DNA of 64,000 nt. It comes from Rossellomorea vietnamensis. GTDB taxonomy: Bacteria > Bacillota > Bacilli > Bacillales > Bacillaceae_B. Location: NCBI RefSeq assembly GCF_001305855.1, contig NZ_LIXZ01000001.1, positions 310,001-374,000 of the forward strand. The letters are read 5' to 3'. The notes beneath the pieces are model-generated. The model saw only the letters and a program-made list of their open reading frames with translations, did no database searches and was not told the origin of the DNA. A program made the position numbers and the translations under genes. Below, piece after piece: positions 50,261 through 58,537 of the stretch. The stretch's first letter is position 1. Each line of letters starts with the position of its first letter.

Positions 50261-50983
50261 ATGACTACTGCAAGAGGAACTGTAACCGAATTAAACCTCT
50301 TTAGCAAAGAATTAAACGAAGAGATAAAGATGCTTGTTTACTTACCGGCAACCTACTCCCCCCTTTATAAATACACCCTGCTCATTGCCCAGGATGGCAA
50401 AGATTACTTCCAGCTTGGAAGGATACCCCGACACGCGGATGAACTGCTTTCAAACAGGGAAATCGAAAATATGATCATAGTGGGGGTCCCATATAAGGAC
50501 GTAGAGGATCGCAGACGGAAGTATCATCCCCACGGCGAGGAAAACGATGCGTATATCCGCTTTCTGGCACATGAATTGGTCCCCTATTTAGATGAGCATT
50601 ATCCGACCTATCATATGGGGATGGGACGCGCCCTTATCGGAGATTCATTGGGAGCAACCGTGTCATTGATGACGGCATTGAAATATCCGAACACATTCGG
50701 TAAGGTTCTCCTTCAATCTCCTTTCGTCAACGAAAAAGTCCTTGATGCCGTTGAAGAATTCACTCAGCCCCATCTGTTAAGCATTTACCATATCATCGGA
50801 ACCGGGGAAAACGAAGTGAAAACGACAGATGGTAAAGTAAAGGACTTCTTGAAACCAAACCGACAGCTTCATGAAACATTCGATCAAAAAGGATTCAGTT
50901 CCTTTTACGAGGAATTCGACGGGGATCACACATGGAAGCATTGGCAGCCTGATATAAAACGTGCATTAAAATTAATGTTTTAG
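50261..50983 (+). CDS. yjcH: Alpha/beta-hydrolase esterase, YjcH-like
   Basis: 240 residues of the esterase-D/enterochelin-esterase-like group. Nucleophile elbow GDSLGA (Ser ~129) and catalytic His in DGDHTWKHW near 222. The opening EEIKMLVYLPATYSPLYKYTLLIAQDGKDYF matches the family. In B. subtilis yjcH lies beside yjcG and yjcF, as here. Natural substrate unknown. CATAGGAGGC lies 8 bases before the ATG. Confidence 0.87.
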   Translation: MTTARGTVTELNLFSKELNEEIKMLVYLPATYSPLYKYTLLIAQDGKDYFQLGRIPRHADELLSNREIENMIIVGVPYKDVEDRRRKYHPHGEENDAYIRFLAHELVPYLDEHYPTYHMGMGRALIGDSLGATVSLMTALKYPNTFGKVLLQSPFVNEKVLDAVEEFTQPHLLSIYHIIGTGENEVKTTDGKVKDFLKPNRQLHETFDQKGFSSFYEEFDGDHTWKHWQPDIKRALKLMF

Positions 50984-50994
50984 CTGACCAAAAA

Positions 50995-51020
50995 GGCAAG
51001 GGGGACTCCCTTGTCTCTTT
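50995..51020 (+). terminator. Hairpin after yjcH
   Basis: GGCAAGGG/CCCTTGTC (one G-U pair) with a CTCTTT tail; a weak terminator. Confidence 0.5.
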
Positions 51021-51144
51021 AGAACAGCCGTCGAGCTTCTGTAATCACCCCATTGCTCTTTCGTTCGCCCTATATTAAATTTTTGAAAAATTTGCTATAC
51101 TATACATATGACAATAATAGTTAAATAGAGGAGGATTGAAGAAA

Positions 51145-51663
51145 ATGAATTATGGTATAGTCATTTTCCCATCGAAAAAGCTACAAGATATCGCGAACTC
51201 TTATAGGAAACGCTATGATCCTCATTATGCATTGGTTCCACCACATTTGACATTAAAAAATGTCTTTAGTGCAGACGATGACCAAATTAAAGATATCGCA
51301 GGAAAACTTTCCGTGATTTCAAAGAAATACGATCCATTCAATTTAAAGGTGTACAAAGTTAGTTCCTTTCAACCTGTAAACAATGTGATCTATTTCAAGG
51401 TCGAGTCAAAGCCTGAACTACAAGGGTTGCACGATGACATGCATCATCAAAACTTCATGGGTGACGAACCTGAATTCGCTTTCGTTCCTCACATCACGAT
51501 TGCCCAGAAGCTTTCGAATGATGAACATTCGGATATTTTCGGATCATTGAGCATGCTTGGCATCGATCATGAGGAAACAATCGACCGCTTCCACTTACTT
51601 TATCAGCTAGAGAATGGATCCTGGACCGTGTTCGAAACATTCCGTTTAGGGAAGGAACAATAA
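51145..51663 (+). CDS. yjcG: 2H phosphoesterase superfamily protein YjcG
   Basis: 172 residues, the length of B. subtilis YjcG. The two HxTx catalytic motifs are HLTL (near 36) and HITI (near 116), placed symmetrically as in 2'-5' RNA ligase-like/2H phosphoesterases. The ATG at 51145 lies after AGAGGAGGATTG; an upstream in-frame TTG (51136) is less likely. It is followed by yjcF after 3 bases, so the two are coupled. Natural substrate is not known for YjcG. Confidence 0.88.
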   Translation: MNYGIVIFPSKKLQDIANSYRKRYDPHYALVPPHLTLKNVFSADDDQIKDIAGKLSVISKKYDPFNLKVYKVSSFQPVNNVIYFKVESKPELQGLHDDMHHQNFMGDEPEFAFVPHITIAQKLSNDEHSDIFGSLSMLGIDHEETIDRFHLLYQLENGSWTVFETFRLGKEQ

Positions 51664-51666
51664 TCG

Positions 51667-52089
51667 GTGAAAGTCGAAGTTGCCCAGTCAGAAGATCAGA
51701 TCAAAGAGGTATTCCATATACGAAAGACAGTTTTTGTAGAGGAACAAAAGGTTCCCCTGGAAGAAGAAATCGATGAGTATGAAAACGACTCCACCCATTT
51801 CGTTCTCTATGATGAGAAAATGGCGGTAGGGGCCGGGCGGTTTCGCATTCTGGGTGGAATTGGAAAGGTAGAAAGGATCTGTGTCCTTAAATCCCTCAGG
51901 GGGAAAGGTGCCGGGCGTAAATTGATGCTCGCCATTGAAGAATATGCAAAGAGGCAGCCCTTATCACAATTAAAATTGAATGCCCAAACATATGCCATTC
52001 CTTTTTACGAAGGATTAGGTTATCAGGTTACTTCCGATGAATTCCTGGATGCCGGCATTCCTCATAAAACAATGAAAAAAAACATCTGA
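51667..52089 (+). CDS. yjcF: GNAT acetyltransferase YjcF
   Basis: 140 residues with the GNAT fold. The opening FHIRKTVFVEEQKVPLEEEIDEYE is diagnostic for the YjcF/ElaA-like subgroup; the acetyl-CoA loop is RICVLKSLRGKGAGRKLM (~residues 77-94), and AQTYAIPFYEGLGY ends the fold. It starts with a GTG 3 bases after yjcG. Substrate unknown. Confidence 0.9.
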   Translation: MKVEVAQSEDQIKEVFHIRKTVFVEEQKVPLEEEIDEYENDSTHFVLYDEKMAVGAGRFRILGGIGKVERICVLKSLRGKGAGRKLMLAIEEYAKRQPLSQLKLNAQTYAIPFYEGLGYQVTSDEFLDAGIPHKTMKKNI

Positions 52090-52091
52090 AT

Positions 52092-52138
52092 AGAACAGAG
52101 GATCCAGTTTCAAGCCTGGGTCCTCTGTTCTTTTTTTG
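52092..52138 (+). terminator. Terminator of yjcG-yjcF
   Basis: AGAACAGAGGA and TCCTCTGTTCT with a ~20-base inner structure, then TTTTTTT. Confidence 0.85.
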
Positions 52139-52206
52139 TTTATCCCTTCGTATATTCATGAACCATCCCGGCGATAATGGTGAAAGGTATGGAAAGGGGG
52201 AACATC

Positions 52207-52881
52207 ATGGAAATCAAGTCCATTGCCATTGAATTGATCGTTGGATATTTTGCTCTACTCATTTTGACAAAAATCCTCGGAAAAACACAAATCACACAAA
52301 TATCAGCTTTCGATTTCATTTCTGCTTTGATTCTTGGTGAGCTCGTGGGAAACTCCCTTTATGACGGGAAAACAACCGTCTTCCAAATTCTCGCCGCCAT
52401 TTCGATTTGGGGAAGCCTGATCTTCATTACTGAATATTTCACCCAAAAATCAAGGCGGTTCCGACATATGCTTGAGGGAACCCCTTCGTTAATCATCAAT
52501 AAAGGACAAATAAATTATGATGAACTCAAAAAAAACCACCTAGATTTGAATCAGCTTCAGCATTTACTTCGGGCAAAGGATGTTTTCTCTGTAAGAGAGT
52601 GCGAATATGCTCTTCTTGAATCAGACGGAACGTTGAGCGTCATTCGAAAGCCATTATATGATATGGTACAACGACAGGATCTTCAACTCCCAATCAAGGC
52701 AGCCACCCTCCCTCTTGCCTTAATAGTAGATGGTGAAATTGTCTATGATAACTTAACTCTTGCCGGACAAGAAGATAGTTGGTTACTCAATGAAATAAAA
52801 AAACAAGGCTTCCACTCCTCCAAGGATGTGCTTTACGCAGAATGGGAAGATGGAAAAACCTTGTTGGTTCAAGGGTATTAA
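52207..52881 (+). CDS. DUF421 (YetF-family) membrane protein, first copy
   Basis: 224 residues: three N-terminal membrane helices (YFALLILTKILGKTQITQISAFDFISALILGELVG) and a cytoplasmic alpha/beta DUF421 domain with MLEGTPSLIINKGQINYDELKKNHLDLNQLQHLLRAKDVFSVRECEYALLESDGTLSV. AAAGGGGG lies 6 bases before the ATG. YetF proteins are frequent in spore formers and one is part of spoVA2-type operons; a second copy lies at 54864. The role is not known. Confidence 0.87.
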   Translation: MEIKSIAIELIVGYFALLILTKILGKTQITQISAFDFISALILGELVGNSLYDGKTTVFQILAAISIWGSLIFITEYFTQKSRRFRHMLEGTPSLIINKGQINYDELKKNHLDLNQLQHLLRAKDVFSVRECEYALLESDGTLSVIRKPLYDMVQRQDLQLPIKAATLPLALIVDGEIVYDNLTLAGQEDSWLLNEIKKQGFHSSKDVLYAEWEDGKTLLVQGY

Positions 52882-53774
52882 CATGGTTTAATGATCAGTT
52901 CATTGTTTTGAATGAAAAAGGACAGGAGTTTCTTGCGTTCAAGACTCGTGAGGTATGCTGTGACCGATGTTCTAAATAGCAGCCACTGCCCCACATTCGA
53001 GACGGTGATCGTATGTAGGTCCAAGTATTCCCTCATGATGTGATCGATTGTCTTTCCGTTCGGACTTGTATTTACCACAGCTAAAAGGGATTTCATTCTT
53101 TCTTCATGAAGTTCGATATTTTCCTTCACTGTTCCAGTGAAGTTTTCTTCGAATCGGCCATGACCCGGGATCGCTCCTTTACATGAAATGTGGAGGAGTT
53201 TTTCCAATGATTCAAGTGTTTGGTCTGCATCTACAATAAAGGGGATCACATGTTTCTTCAACGTCTCACTGCCAAAATAACTGTCTGCGGCATATAAGAT
53301 ATCATCAATCAGGAGACCTGCCTGACTATGGGAATGTCCAGGTAAATCAATGACGTCAAAGGTGAACGGACCAATGGTGTTTTCTCCTGTGAATAGTTCT
53401 CCATCCACCTCCACTGCCTGTCCTTCAAGAAATTTATTCCGTAATTCATTTATGGGAACTGCCCCATTGAACAAATAGATGGGTTCTAATACGGAATTCT
53501 CAATGATGGCTTTTTCCAACTTCAGCGCAAACAGTGGAATATCATGCTTGCTCTTAAGATAATGGGCACCGCCAAAATGATCTGCGTGGGCATGGGTGAT
53601 TACGCAGTAATCAAGGGGAAGTCCCTCTTCCACCAATATCCTCTTCACCTTCTTCATGGCCGAGTCATCCAGTCCGGTGTCGATTAAAAGCCCCTTTCCT
53701 TCTTTCACACAATAACCAATTGTTACTGCCCCCGTGAATGCAAAACACTGTTCAGTAAATTTCTGTAGTTTCAA
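52878..53774 (-). CDS. MBL-fold metallo-hydrolase
   Basis: About 298 residues. The metal-binding motif HAHADHFGG is near residue 65, with further ligands in PGHSHSQAGLL (~145) and PGHGRFEEN (~205). The final ~70 residues form a helical domain with a winged-helix look. I start at the TTG at 53774 since TTTGGAGG lies 7 bases before it; a GTG at 53801 would overlap the upstream gene. Substrate unknown; similarity is to general hydroxyacylglutathione-hydrolase-like proteins. Confidence 0.85.
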   Translation of the reverse strand: MKLQKFTEQCFAFTGAVTIGYCVKEGKGLLIDTGLDDSAMKKVKRILVEEGLPLDYCVITHAHADHFGGAHYLKSKHDIPLFALKLEKAIIENSVLEPIYLFNGAVPINELRNKFLEGQAVEVDGELFTGENTIGPFTFDVIDLPGHSHSQAGLLIDDILYAADSYFGSETLKKHVIPFIVDADQTLESLEKLLHISCKGAIPGHGRFEENFTGTVKENIELHEERMKSLLAVVNTSPNGKTIDHIMREYLDLHTITVSNVGQWLLFRTSVTAYLTSLERKKLLSFFIQNNELIIKPC

Positions 53775-53800
53775 TTCAATACCTCCAAAGAATCGGTTCA

Positions 53801-54073
53801 CTACACATATTCGTTAAAGTGTGTTCCTTTTCCTGTGAGCTCCGCTAATAAAGTGGAAGGGATGGATGATTTACTTAGTTTCTCGTATGGAGCCTTTGCT
53901 TGATTGGAATGAGGAACATGATCGCTTTCTCCTTCCGGATGAGCTTGTGATTTATTTTTCAGTGGTTTAATCGGTTGTACGGGGAAAAAGCTGAAGTGAT
54001 GTTTATCAACCTTGATTTCTCTTTCCTGATATTGTTGGTATTGATAATGAGGAATCGGCGCAATATATCCCAT
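53801..54073 (-). CDS. Hypothetical protein, 90 aa
   Basis: 90 residues: a Tyr/Gln-rich start (MGYIAPIPHYQYQQYQERE), a polar middle with several His and Pro, and an ending AELTGKGTHFNEYV that looks conserved. AAGGAGGTC lies 6 bases before the ATG. It is 26 bases upstream of the MBL-hydrolase gene and may be co-transcribed. I do not recognise the family; the surroundings suggest a sporulation role, which is unproven. Confidence 0.65.
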   Translation of the reverse strand: MGYIAPIPHYQYQQYQEREIKVDKHHFSFFPVQPIKPLKNKSQAHPEGESDHVPHSNQAKAPYEKLSKSSIPSTLLAELTGKGTHFNEYV

Positions 54074-54239
54074 TTTTATGACCTCCTTGGTTTTATTTAC
54101 CCCATTTCAGATTTTTAAAAACGTACTCATGCTTACCTTCCTGTCTATAGAAACTTCTATAAAAAGAAAGAAGAATTAACATAAAATACGTGACTTCACG
54201 TTGTTTTATGTCCATTCTCCTTCAATTTGATACCTTCTA

Positions 54240-54506
54240 TTATTTTTTCCCCTTGTTTAACATGTTGGAGATTGTTCCGAAGTCCAATTGCTTTCCATCG
54301 TTCACGATTGATTGGACAATTTTATCTTCCATTTCCTTGTTTACAGGTTTATTGGCAATTTTAGATACACGTTTGATGACGCTTCTAACCGTAGCTTCAT
54401 CTTTGAAGTTAGCATTTTGTAAAGAGTTCGCAAGCTCTAACACTTCGTTCATGTTAACGCCTGTCTTCTTCTCTAAATTCTTAAAAAAGTTATTATTCAT
54501 TTCCAT
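54240..54506 (-). CDS. spoVIF: Stage VI sporulation protein F
   Basis: 88 residues. FFKNLEKKTGVNMNEVLELANSLQNANFKDEATVRSVIKRVSKIANKPV is the recognisable core of SpoVIF (B. subtilis YjcC), which is needed for normal coat assembly through GerR-linked late sporulation control. AAAGGAGG lies just upstream; the ATG at 54506 and another at 54500 are both possible. Its place between the yjcF/G/H block and the cot genes matches B. subtilis order. Confidence 0.92.
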   Translation of the reverse strand: MEMNNNFFKNLEKKTGVNMNEVLELANSLQNANFKDEATVRSVIKRVSKIANKPVNKEMEDKIVQSIVNDGKQLDFGTISNMLNKGKK

Positions 54507-54600
54507 CACGCCTCCTTTTAACTATAAGCATCATATGTAAAAAACCCAGGAGCGTGAATTGAAAATAAAAATAATTGACGTAGCATAAAGTCATTCTGGC

Positions 54601-54643
54601 AAAACAAAAAGACAAAATCTCTCCAATGAGGATTCTGCCTTTT
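54601..54643 (-). terminator. Terminator of yjcZ
   Basis: A 13-bp stem with G-U pairs (AAAAGGCAGAATC/GATTTTGTCTTTT) followed by TTTTTG on the minus strand. Confidence 0.75.
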
Positions 54644-54653
54644 GTACCCCTTT

Positions 54654-54785
54654 CTAACAGAAGCTTGCTCCGACGATAATCAAGAGAATGAAAAGCACAA
54701 CGATCAATACAAACGTTGAGCCATAACCGCCGCCATATCCACAGCCGCCACCATATCCACAGCCACCGTAACCATATCCATACAT
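54654..54785 (-). CDS. yjcZ: YjcZ-family sporulation protein
   Basis: 43 residues on the minus strand: an N-terminal Gly/Tyr/Cys-rich repeat ([20 protein letters not shown]) and a C-terminal hydrophobic helix ([20 protein letters not shown]). This is the typical YjcZ/YhcN-type tiny sporulation protein signature. AGAGGTG lies 6 bases before the ATG. It has its own terminator. Confidence 0.9.
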   Translation of the reverse strand: MYGYGYGGCGYGGGCGYGGGYGSTFVLIVVLFILLIIVGASFC

Positions 54786-54863
54786 ATATATCACCTCTCT
54801 TTTACCTTTAATCTCTTATAACATATGTATAAAGAGAGTAGAACGTATGGGCTTTTGGATATT

Positions 54864-55556
54864 TTATTGTGTGTTTGTCCAATTGTACAGGTCGAAGGTC
54901 AAGTTGCCTTCAGAATCCAATTGTGCGAGAAAGACGGATTCCACCGTGAGTTTTCTCTTAGCCAGCTCCCGGACCAACCAGGCCAAAGGAAAACCTACTT
55001 CTGACAAGGCTTTTTGATCTATTTTCCCGTCTGTGATGACGGCTTGAGGTGGAGTGGATTTTTGTGATATGTCAAATACATCTTCTCGGACAAGGGGCTG
55101 CTTTTCTTTCTTAAGTAAAACACTTAAATCGCCGTTTGTGTCAAGGGATGCGAATTCCACATCGGCAACGCGGAACACATCCTTTTTCCGTAATTGTTCA
55201 AGCATTTCATCTACGGAATACTTCTCTTTCTTCAAGGCTTTTTCATCAATATTCCCATCCTTGATGAAGACCGTGGGTTTTCCTTCAGCAAACCTTCTAA
55301 AGCGAATACTCTTCAAGGATAGGAAAGAAAACAGGAGGGGAAATGCAAACCATAATAAGATACTCATCAGCCCTTCACTCAAGGGAAGATTAAGATCCAT
55401 TGAAAGAGTTCCTGCAATGCTCCCAACTGTAATCCCGGTGATATATTCGAAAAAGGATAATTTCGACAGCTGTTTCTTCCCTAATAATTTGGTGATGGCA
55501 AAAAGGGAGAGCAGGATAAATATACTTCTTAGTGCCACCTGTAGGTATTCAGGCAT
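54864..55556 (-). CDS. DUF421 (YetF-family) membrane protein of the spoVA2-type operon
   Basis: 230 residues: three membrane helices at the N-terminus (SIFILLSLFAITKLLGKKQLSKLSFFEYITGITVGSIAG), then the DUF421 domain (EGKPTVFIKDGNIDEKALKKEKYSVDEMLEQLRKKDVFRVADVEFASLDTNGDLSVLLKK) and a C-terminal extension with LAWLVRELAKRKLTVESVFLAQLDSEGNLTFDLY. It starts 15 bases after spoVAEb, so it is the last gene of that operon. Spo VA2mob operons that raise spore heat resistance contain such a protein. Confidence 0.88.
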   Translation of the reverse strand: MPEYLQVALRSIFILLSLFAITKLLGKKQLSKLSFFEYITGITVGSIAGTLSMDLNLPLSEGLMSILLWFAFPLLFSFLSLKSIRFRRFAEGKPTVFIKDGNIDEKALKKEKYSVDEMLEQLRKKDVFRVADVEFASLDTNGDLSVLLKKEKQPLVREDVFDISQKSTPPQAVITDGKIDQKALSEVGFPLAWLVRELAKRKLTVESVFLAQLDSEGNLTFDLYNWTNTQ

Positions 55557-55571
55557 CTGTGTTCACCTCTA

Positions 55572-55928
55572 TCATCCCTTAGGTTTGAACAGGAGCGCAC
55601 CAATAAAGCCGAAGATAATGGCAGATGAGATCCCTGAACTTGTGACTTCGAACATACCGGTAAGAACACCAACCAATCCATGTTCCCCGGCTTCCTGCAT
55701 CGCCCCATTAACAAGTGCGTTCCCAAAGCTCGTAATGGGGATGGTCGCTCCCGCACCGGCAAAATCGATAAGAGGCTCGTATAATCCGAAGCCTGAAAGG
55801 ATGGCTCCCGAGACTACCAGCAGACTTAATGTGTGCGCCGGGGTCAGTTTCGCCACATCAAACAATAATTGACCGATCACACAAATGATTCCACCTATTG
55901 TAAAGGCCCAAAAAAACATCGCTAACAC
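55572..55928 (-). CDS. spoVAEb: Stage V sporulation protein AE (SpoVAEb)
   Basis: 118 residues with four membrane helices. The segment GGIICVIGQLLFDVAKLTPAHTLSLLVVSGAILSGFGLYEPLIDFAGAGATIPITSFGNALVNGA is diagnostic. Together with SpoVAC and SpoVAD it forms the dipicolinic-acid channel of the forespore and spore inner membrane. It resembles SpoVAC in its second half (FGNA motif), as expected for the family. Confidence 0.94.
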   Translation of the reverse strand: MLAMFFWAFTIGGIICVIGQLLFDVAKLTPAHTLSLLVVSGAILSGFGLYEPLIDFAGAGATIPITSFGNALVNGAMQEAGEHGLVGVLTGMFEVTSSGISSAIIFGFIGALLFKPKG

Positions 55929-55948
55929 TTGGTTTCCTCCTTTCAGAA

Positions 55949-56965
55949 CTACATAAATTCAATCGACACCGCATGAGCGATACAAGGAATCGACTCGCCT
56001 TGTTGAAATGTCAGGGGTGATAACAACGCTCCGGTCGCTATGACTAAAATGCGTTTATACGTTCCTTTTTTCATTTCATTCAATAAATGACCGTAAAGGA
56101 CGGTGGCTGAACATCCCGGCCCACTCGCTCCTGATTGAACCGGCTGGTTTTTACCGTAAATCAGCATGCCGCAATCTTGAAATAGCCCATCAGGGATTGT
56201 GAAGCCTTTTTGTTTCAACATTTCAACGGCAGTCTGTCTTCCAATTGAGGCAAGATCCCCTGTAATAATCAAATCATAGTATGAGGGGTCTCTTCCCAGG
56301 TCCTGAAAATGACCAACAATCGTATCTACAGCCGCCGGGGCCATGGCTCCACCCATATTAAATGGGTCCTTCAACCCCATATCCACCACCTTCCCGATCG
56401 TTGCCGATGTCACTCTCGGAGTAGGCATGGTGACGGATGTCCCTTCTCCGATCACAGCATAGCCGGCACCCGTGACCGTCCATTGGGCAGTAGGGGGTTT
56501 CTGCCCACCGTATTCAGTAGGGTAGCGGAATTGTTTCTCGGTGGCCGAGTTGTGACTGGATGCTCCTGTTACTACATGACGGGCTCCATGGTAATTCACT
56601 AAAAAGGCCGAAAGTGCGAGACCCTCCATTGATGTCGAGCACGCCCCGAACAAGCCGAAATAAGGAATTCCATTGGTTCTTGCCGCAAAGCTTGAAGGCG
56701 TGATTTGATTGATCAGGTCACCGGTCAGAAAAAATTGGATATCGCTTTTTTGCAGAGATTGTTTTTCGAGTGCGATCTGAACGGCGTCCTCAATGAGGGT
56801 GCGGTTGGCTTTCTCGTAGGTCTCCTGCCCCATCCATACATCATCGTAAAATTGATCAAAGTCTGCTGTGAGGTTTCCTTTTTTCTCAAAAGGCCCACCA
56901 ACGACACCGGTTGAAAGGATGGCTGGATTGGCAGAAAAAACCCACGATCGTGTACCTTGCAGCAT
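55949..56965 (-). CDS. spoVAD: Stage V sporulation protein AD
   Basis: 338 residues with the thiolase-like fold of SpoVAD, which binds dipicolinic acid. Recognisable: WVFSANPAILSTGVVGGPFEKKG at the start, FGACSTSMEGLALSAFLV near 130 and ASGPGCSATVLYGHLL near 285. It overlaps spoVAC by one base (TGATG), so the genes are translationally coupled. The length is typical. Confidence 0.95.
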   Translation of the reverse strand: MLQGTRSWVFSANPAILSTGVVGGPFEKKGNLTADFDQFYDDVWMGQETYEKANRTLIEDAVQIALEKQSLQKSDIQFFLTGDLINQITPSSFAARTNGIPYFGLFGACSTSMEGLALSAFLVNYHGARHVVTGASSHNSATEKQFRYPTEYGGQKPPTAQWTVTGAGYAVIGEGTSVTMPTPRVTSATIGKVVDMGLKDPFNMGGAMAPAAVDTIVGHFQDLGRDPSYYDLIITGDLASIGRQTAVEMLKQKGFTIPDGLFQDCGMLIYGKNQPVQSGASGPGCSATVLYGHLLNEMKKGTYKRILVIATGALLSPLTFQQGESIPCIAHAVSIEFM

Positions 56966-57435
56966 CAGATCACCCCCAACTGGATTAAGATGGTCTTGAT
57001 TAAAGCCACGACAAAGGCAGAGAACACCCCGAAGACAATGACAGAGCCTGCCAGTTTAAAAATATTTCCTCCAACACCGAGGACGAGGCCTTCTGTTCTA
57101 TGCTCAATGGCGGCAGAAATCACGGCGTTCCCGAAGCCTGTCACAGGGACGGCACTTCCTGCCCCCCCAAATTGGCCAATGTGGTCATATACCCCGAAGC
57201 CGGTCAGGAGCATGGCGAAAAAGACCATCGTTGCAACTGTAGGGTTCCCTGCAGTCTGCTCAGTGAAGTTGAAATAATAAATGTACATATACGTTACCGC
57301 CTGTCCGATTAAACAGATGAAGCCTCCCACAAAGAATGCTTTTATGACATTTTTCAGTAGGGGCCGTTTCGTTTCATATTGCTTTTCTAACTGCTCGTAC
57401 TTTTTTTGTTCGGGTGTTTTTGGCGTTTTGCCCAC
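56965..57435 (-). CDS. spoVAC: Stage V sporulation protein AC
   Basis: 156 residues with about four membrane helices. KNVIKAFFVGGFICLIGQAVTYMYIYYF and MLLTGFGVYDHIGQFGGAGSAVPVTGFGNAVISAAIEHRTEGLVLGVGGN are the SpoVAC signature. SpoVAC acts as a mechanosensitive channel that releases calcium dipicolinate in germination. GGAGGAAT lies upstream of the ATG. Follows the lipoprotein gene by 12 bases. Confidence 0.95.
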   Translation of the reverse strand: MGKTPKTPEQKKYEQLEKQYETKRPLLKNVIKAFFVGGFICLIGQAVTYMYIYYFNFTEQTAGNPTVATMVFFAMLLTGFGVYDHIGQFGGAGSAVPVTGFGNAVISAAIEHRTEGLVLGVGGNIFKLAGSVIVFGVFSAFVVALIKTILIQLGVI

Positions 57436-57447
57436 GAAACATTCCTC

Positions 57448-57915
57448 CTACGTTTTCTCTTTTTGCAGCTTCACGATTTCCCGGAATCTGTCTTCAGCAT
57501 CCTTTTTTGAGATTGATCCATTTCTCAGCCTCTCTTTTAAGCGGATGGTTTCGAGAAAGATTTTATAGTCACTGGACAATATAAAATCCTCCTTAGGATA
57601 TTTATCTTCCAAATAGCGATCCATTTTCTTTTCAATCTTTTTCATTTTGAATCTGTGCAGATGCTTCACCTTGTACACAACGAGCGTTTCTTTCTTTCCC
57701 TGGATGACAGCGACATCGTAAAGCTCGTTCATTTTGGAAATTTCCCTCTTGATGGCATGACCGTAACTGTCTGTCTCTGGATTGTCCACTAATTCAATGG
57801 GAGGCGGATTGGTTTTCTTCATAAGTGCAATCTTACTATCGCTTCCATCTTCCTTATTCGCACATCCAATCAAAACGCATAATGAAAGTGGAATAATGAT
57901 TCCTTTTTTATTCAT
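57448..57915 (-). CDS. YhcN/YlaJ-family sporulation lipoprotein
   Basis: 155 residues. The lipobox is LIGC (Cys18), after a short signal peptide (MNKKGIIIPLSLCVL). The mature part contains SYGHAIKREISKMNELYDVAVIQGKKETLVVYKVKHLHRFKMKKIEKKMDRYLEDKYPKEDFILSSD, which fits YhcN/YlaJ lipoproteins that lie in the spore inner membrane. It leads the spoVA2-type operon, the position it has in spoVA2mob units. AGAGGGATC precedes the ATG. Confidence 0.85.
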   Translation of the reverse strand: MNKKGIIIPLSLCVLIGCANKEDGSDSKIALMKKTNPPPIELVDNPETDSYGHAIKREISKMNELYDVAVIQGKKETLVVYKVKHLHRFKMKKIEKKMDRYLEDKYPKEDFILSSDYKIFLETIRLKERLRNGSISKKDAEDRFREIVKLQKEKT

Positions 57916-57978
57916 GACAGATCCCTCTTTTGTTTGTACTCACTCTTATTTTTTTCATAAAGTCGTTTTTTATGAAAA

Positions 57979-58005
57979 AAAAAAACGACTGCCCATTGAG
58001 CAGCC
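57979..58005 (-). terminator. Terminator of the 30-aa gene
   Basis: GGCTGCT/GGGCAGTC (with G-U pairs) followed by a run of eleven T on the minus strand. Confidence 0.6.
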
Positions 58006-58098
58006 TTAGCTTTTTTTCACTTTTGATCCGCAACCGCACCCTTTTTTCTTTGTGGATGAGTTACCTTGTTTATGTGTATTTGTAGAGGTTTTCTTCAC
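58006..58098 (-). CDS. Tiny Lys/Cys protein, 30 aa, possibly a spore component
   Basis: A 30-residue, strongly basic peptide (MKKTSTNTHKQGNSS, then TKKKGCGCGSKVKKS) starting at a GTG with AGGAGG 9 bases upstream. The CGCG segment is unusual. It lies between yjcA and the spoVA2-type operon and has its own terminator. No family recognised. The ribosome site and terminator are the reasons to call it. Confidence 0.5.
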   Translation of the reverse strand: MKKTSTNTHKQGNSSTKKKGCGCGSKVKKS

Positions 58099-58180
58099 TT
58101 TTCATTTCCTCCTTTATCCTGTTTCACTTTTTAGTATATGTGAAGAAACCTGAGCTTGTTTCCACTAATTACCTAAGGTT

Positions 58181-58537
58181 TTAGTCAGTTTTCCAACTTT
58201 GTACGGCAGCTTCCAACATGGCGGCGATCCCTGCAACGGCTAAAAGCGTGATGAATGGGCCGAAGTACAATGGTAAAAAGAAATAACCTCCATATAGAAA
58301 ACCGGATACCCATATTCCCGTACACCAATAACAGGACAACAACTCCCCGATAAACCCTTTCAAGCCACCTTTTTTTGGGGAGAGGTAAATGGCCTCTTCC
58401 CCATCTTCTTCCACTTCAACATACTCATCGAAAAATGGAGCTCTTAAGAACTCTGCGATTTTATCGAAGACAATGAGATGGGTCATCCTGAATATGGCTA
58501 AGCCAAGTGCGATCAGTTCAATAAACGTAAGTTGCAA
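58181..58537 (-). CDS. yjcA: DUF1360 sporulation protein YjcA
   Basis: 118 residues, the length of B. subtilis YjcA (119). Three to four membrane segments with LALFRMTHLIVFDKIAEFLRAPFF near the start and ELLSCYWCTGIWVSGFLYGGYFF, whose CYWC motif marks DUF1360. I start at the TTG at 58537 (MQLTFIELIALGL) because GAAGGGAG lies 8 bases upstream; an ATG at 58585 lies further out. The position next to the cot genes is as in B. subtilis. Confidence 0.87.
   Translation of the reverse strand: MQLTFIELIALGLAIFRMTHLIVFDKIAEFLRAPFFDEYVEVEEDGEEAIYLSPKKGGLKGFIGELLSCYWCTGIWVSGFLYGGYFFLPLYFGPFITLLAVAGIAAMLEAAVQSWKTD

Noticed and set aside
54700-54785. GGCTGTGGATATGGTGGC-type tandem repeat
   Set aside because: It is the Gly/Tyr/Cys repeat of yjcZ, not a separate DNA repeat.
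55054-55872. A 272-aa plus-strand frame opposite DUF421 and spoVAEb
   Set aside because: It spans two well-supported genes on the other strand and contains no domain or ribosome site.
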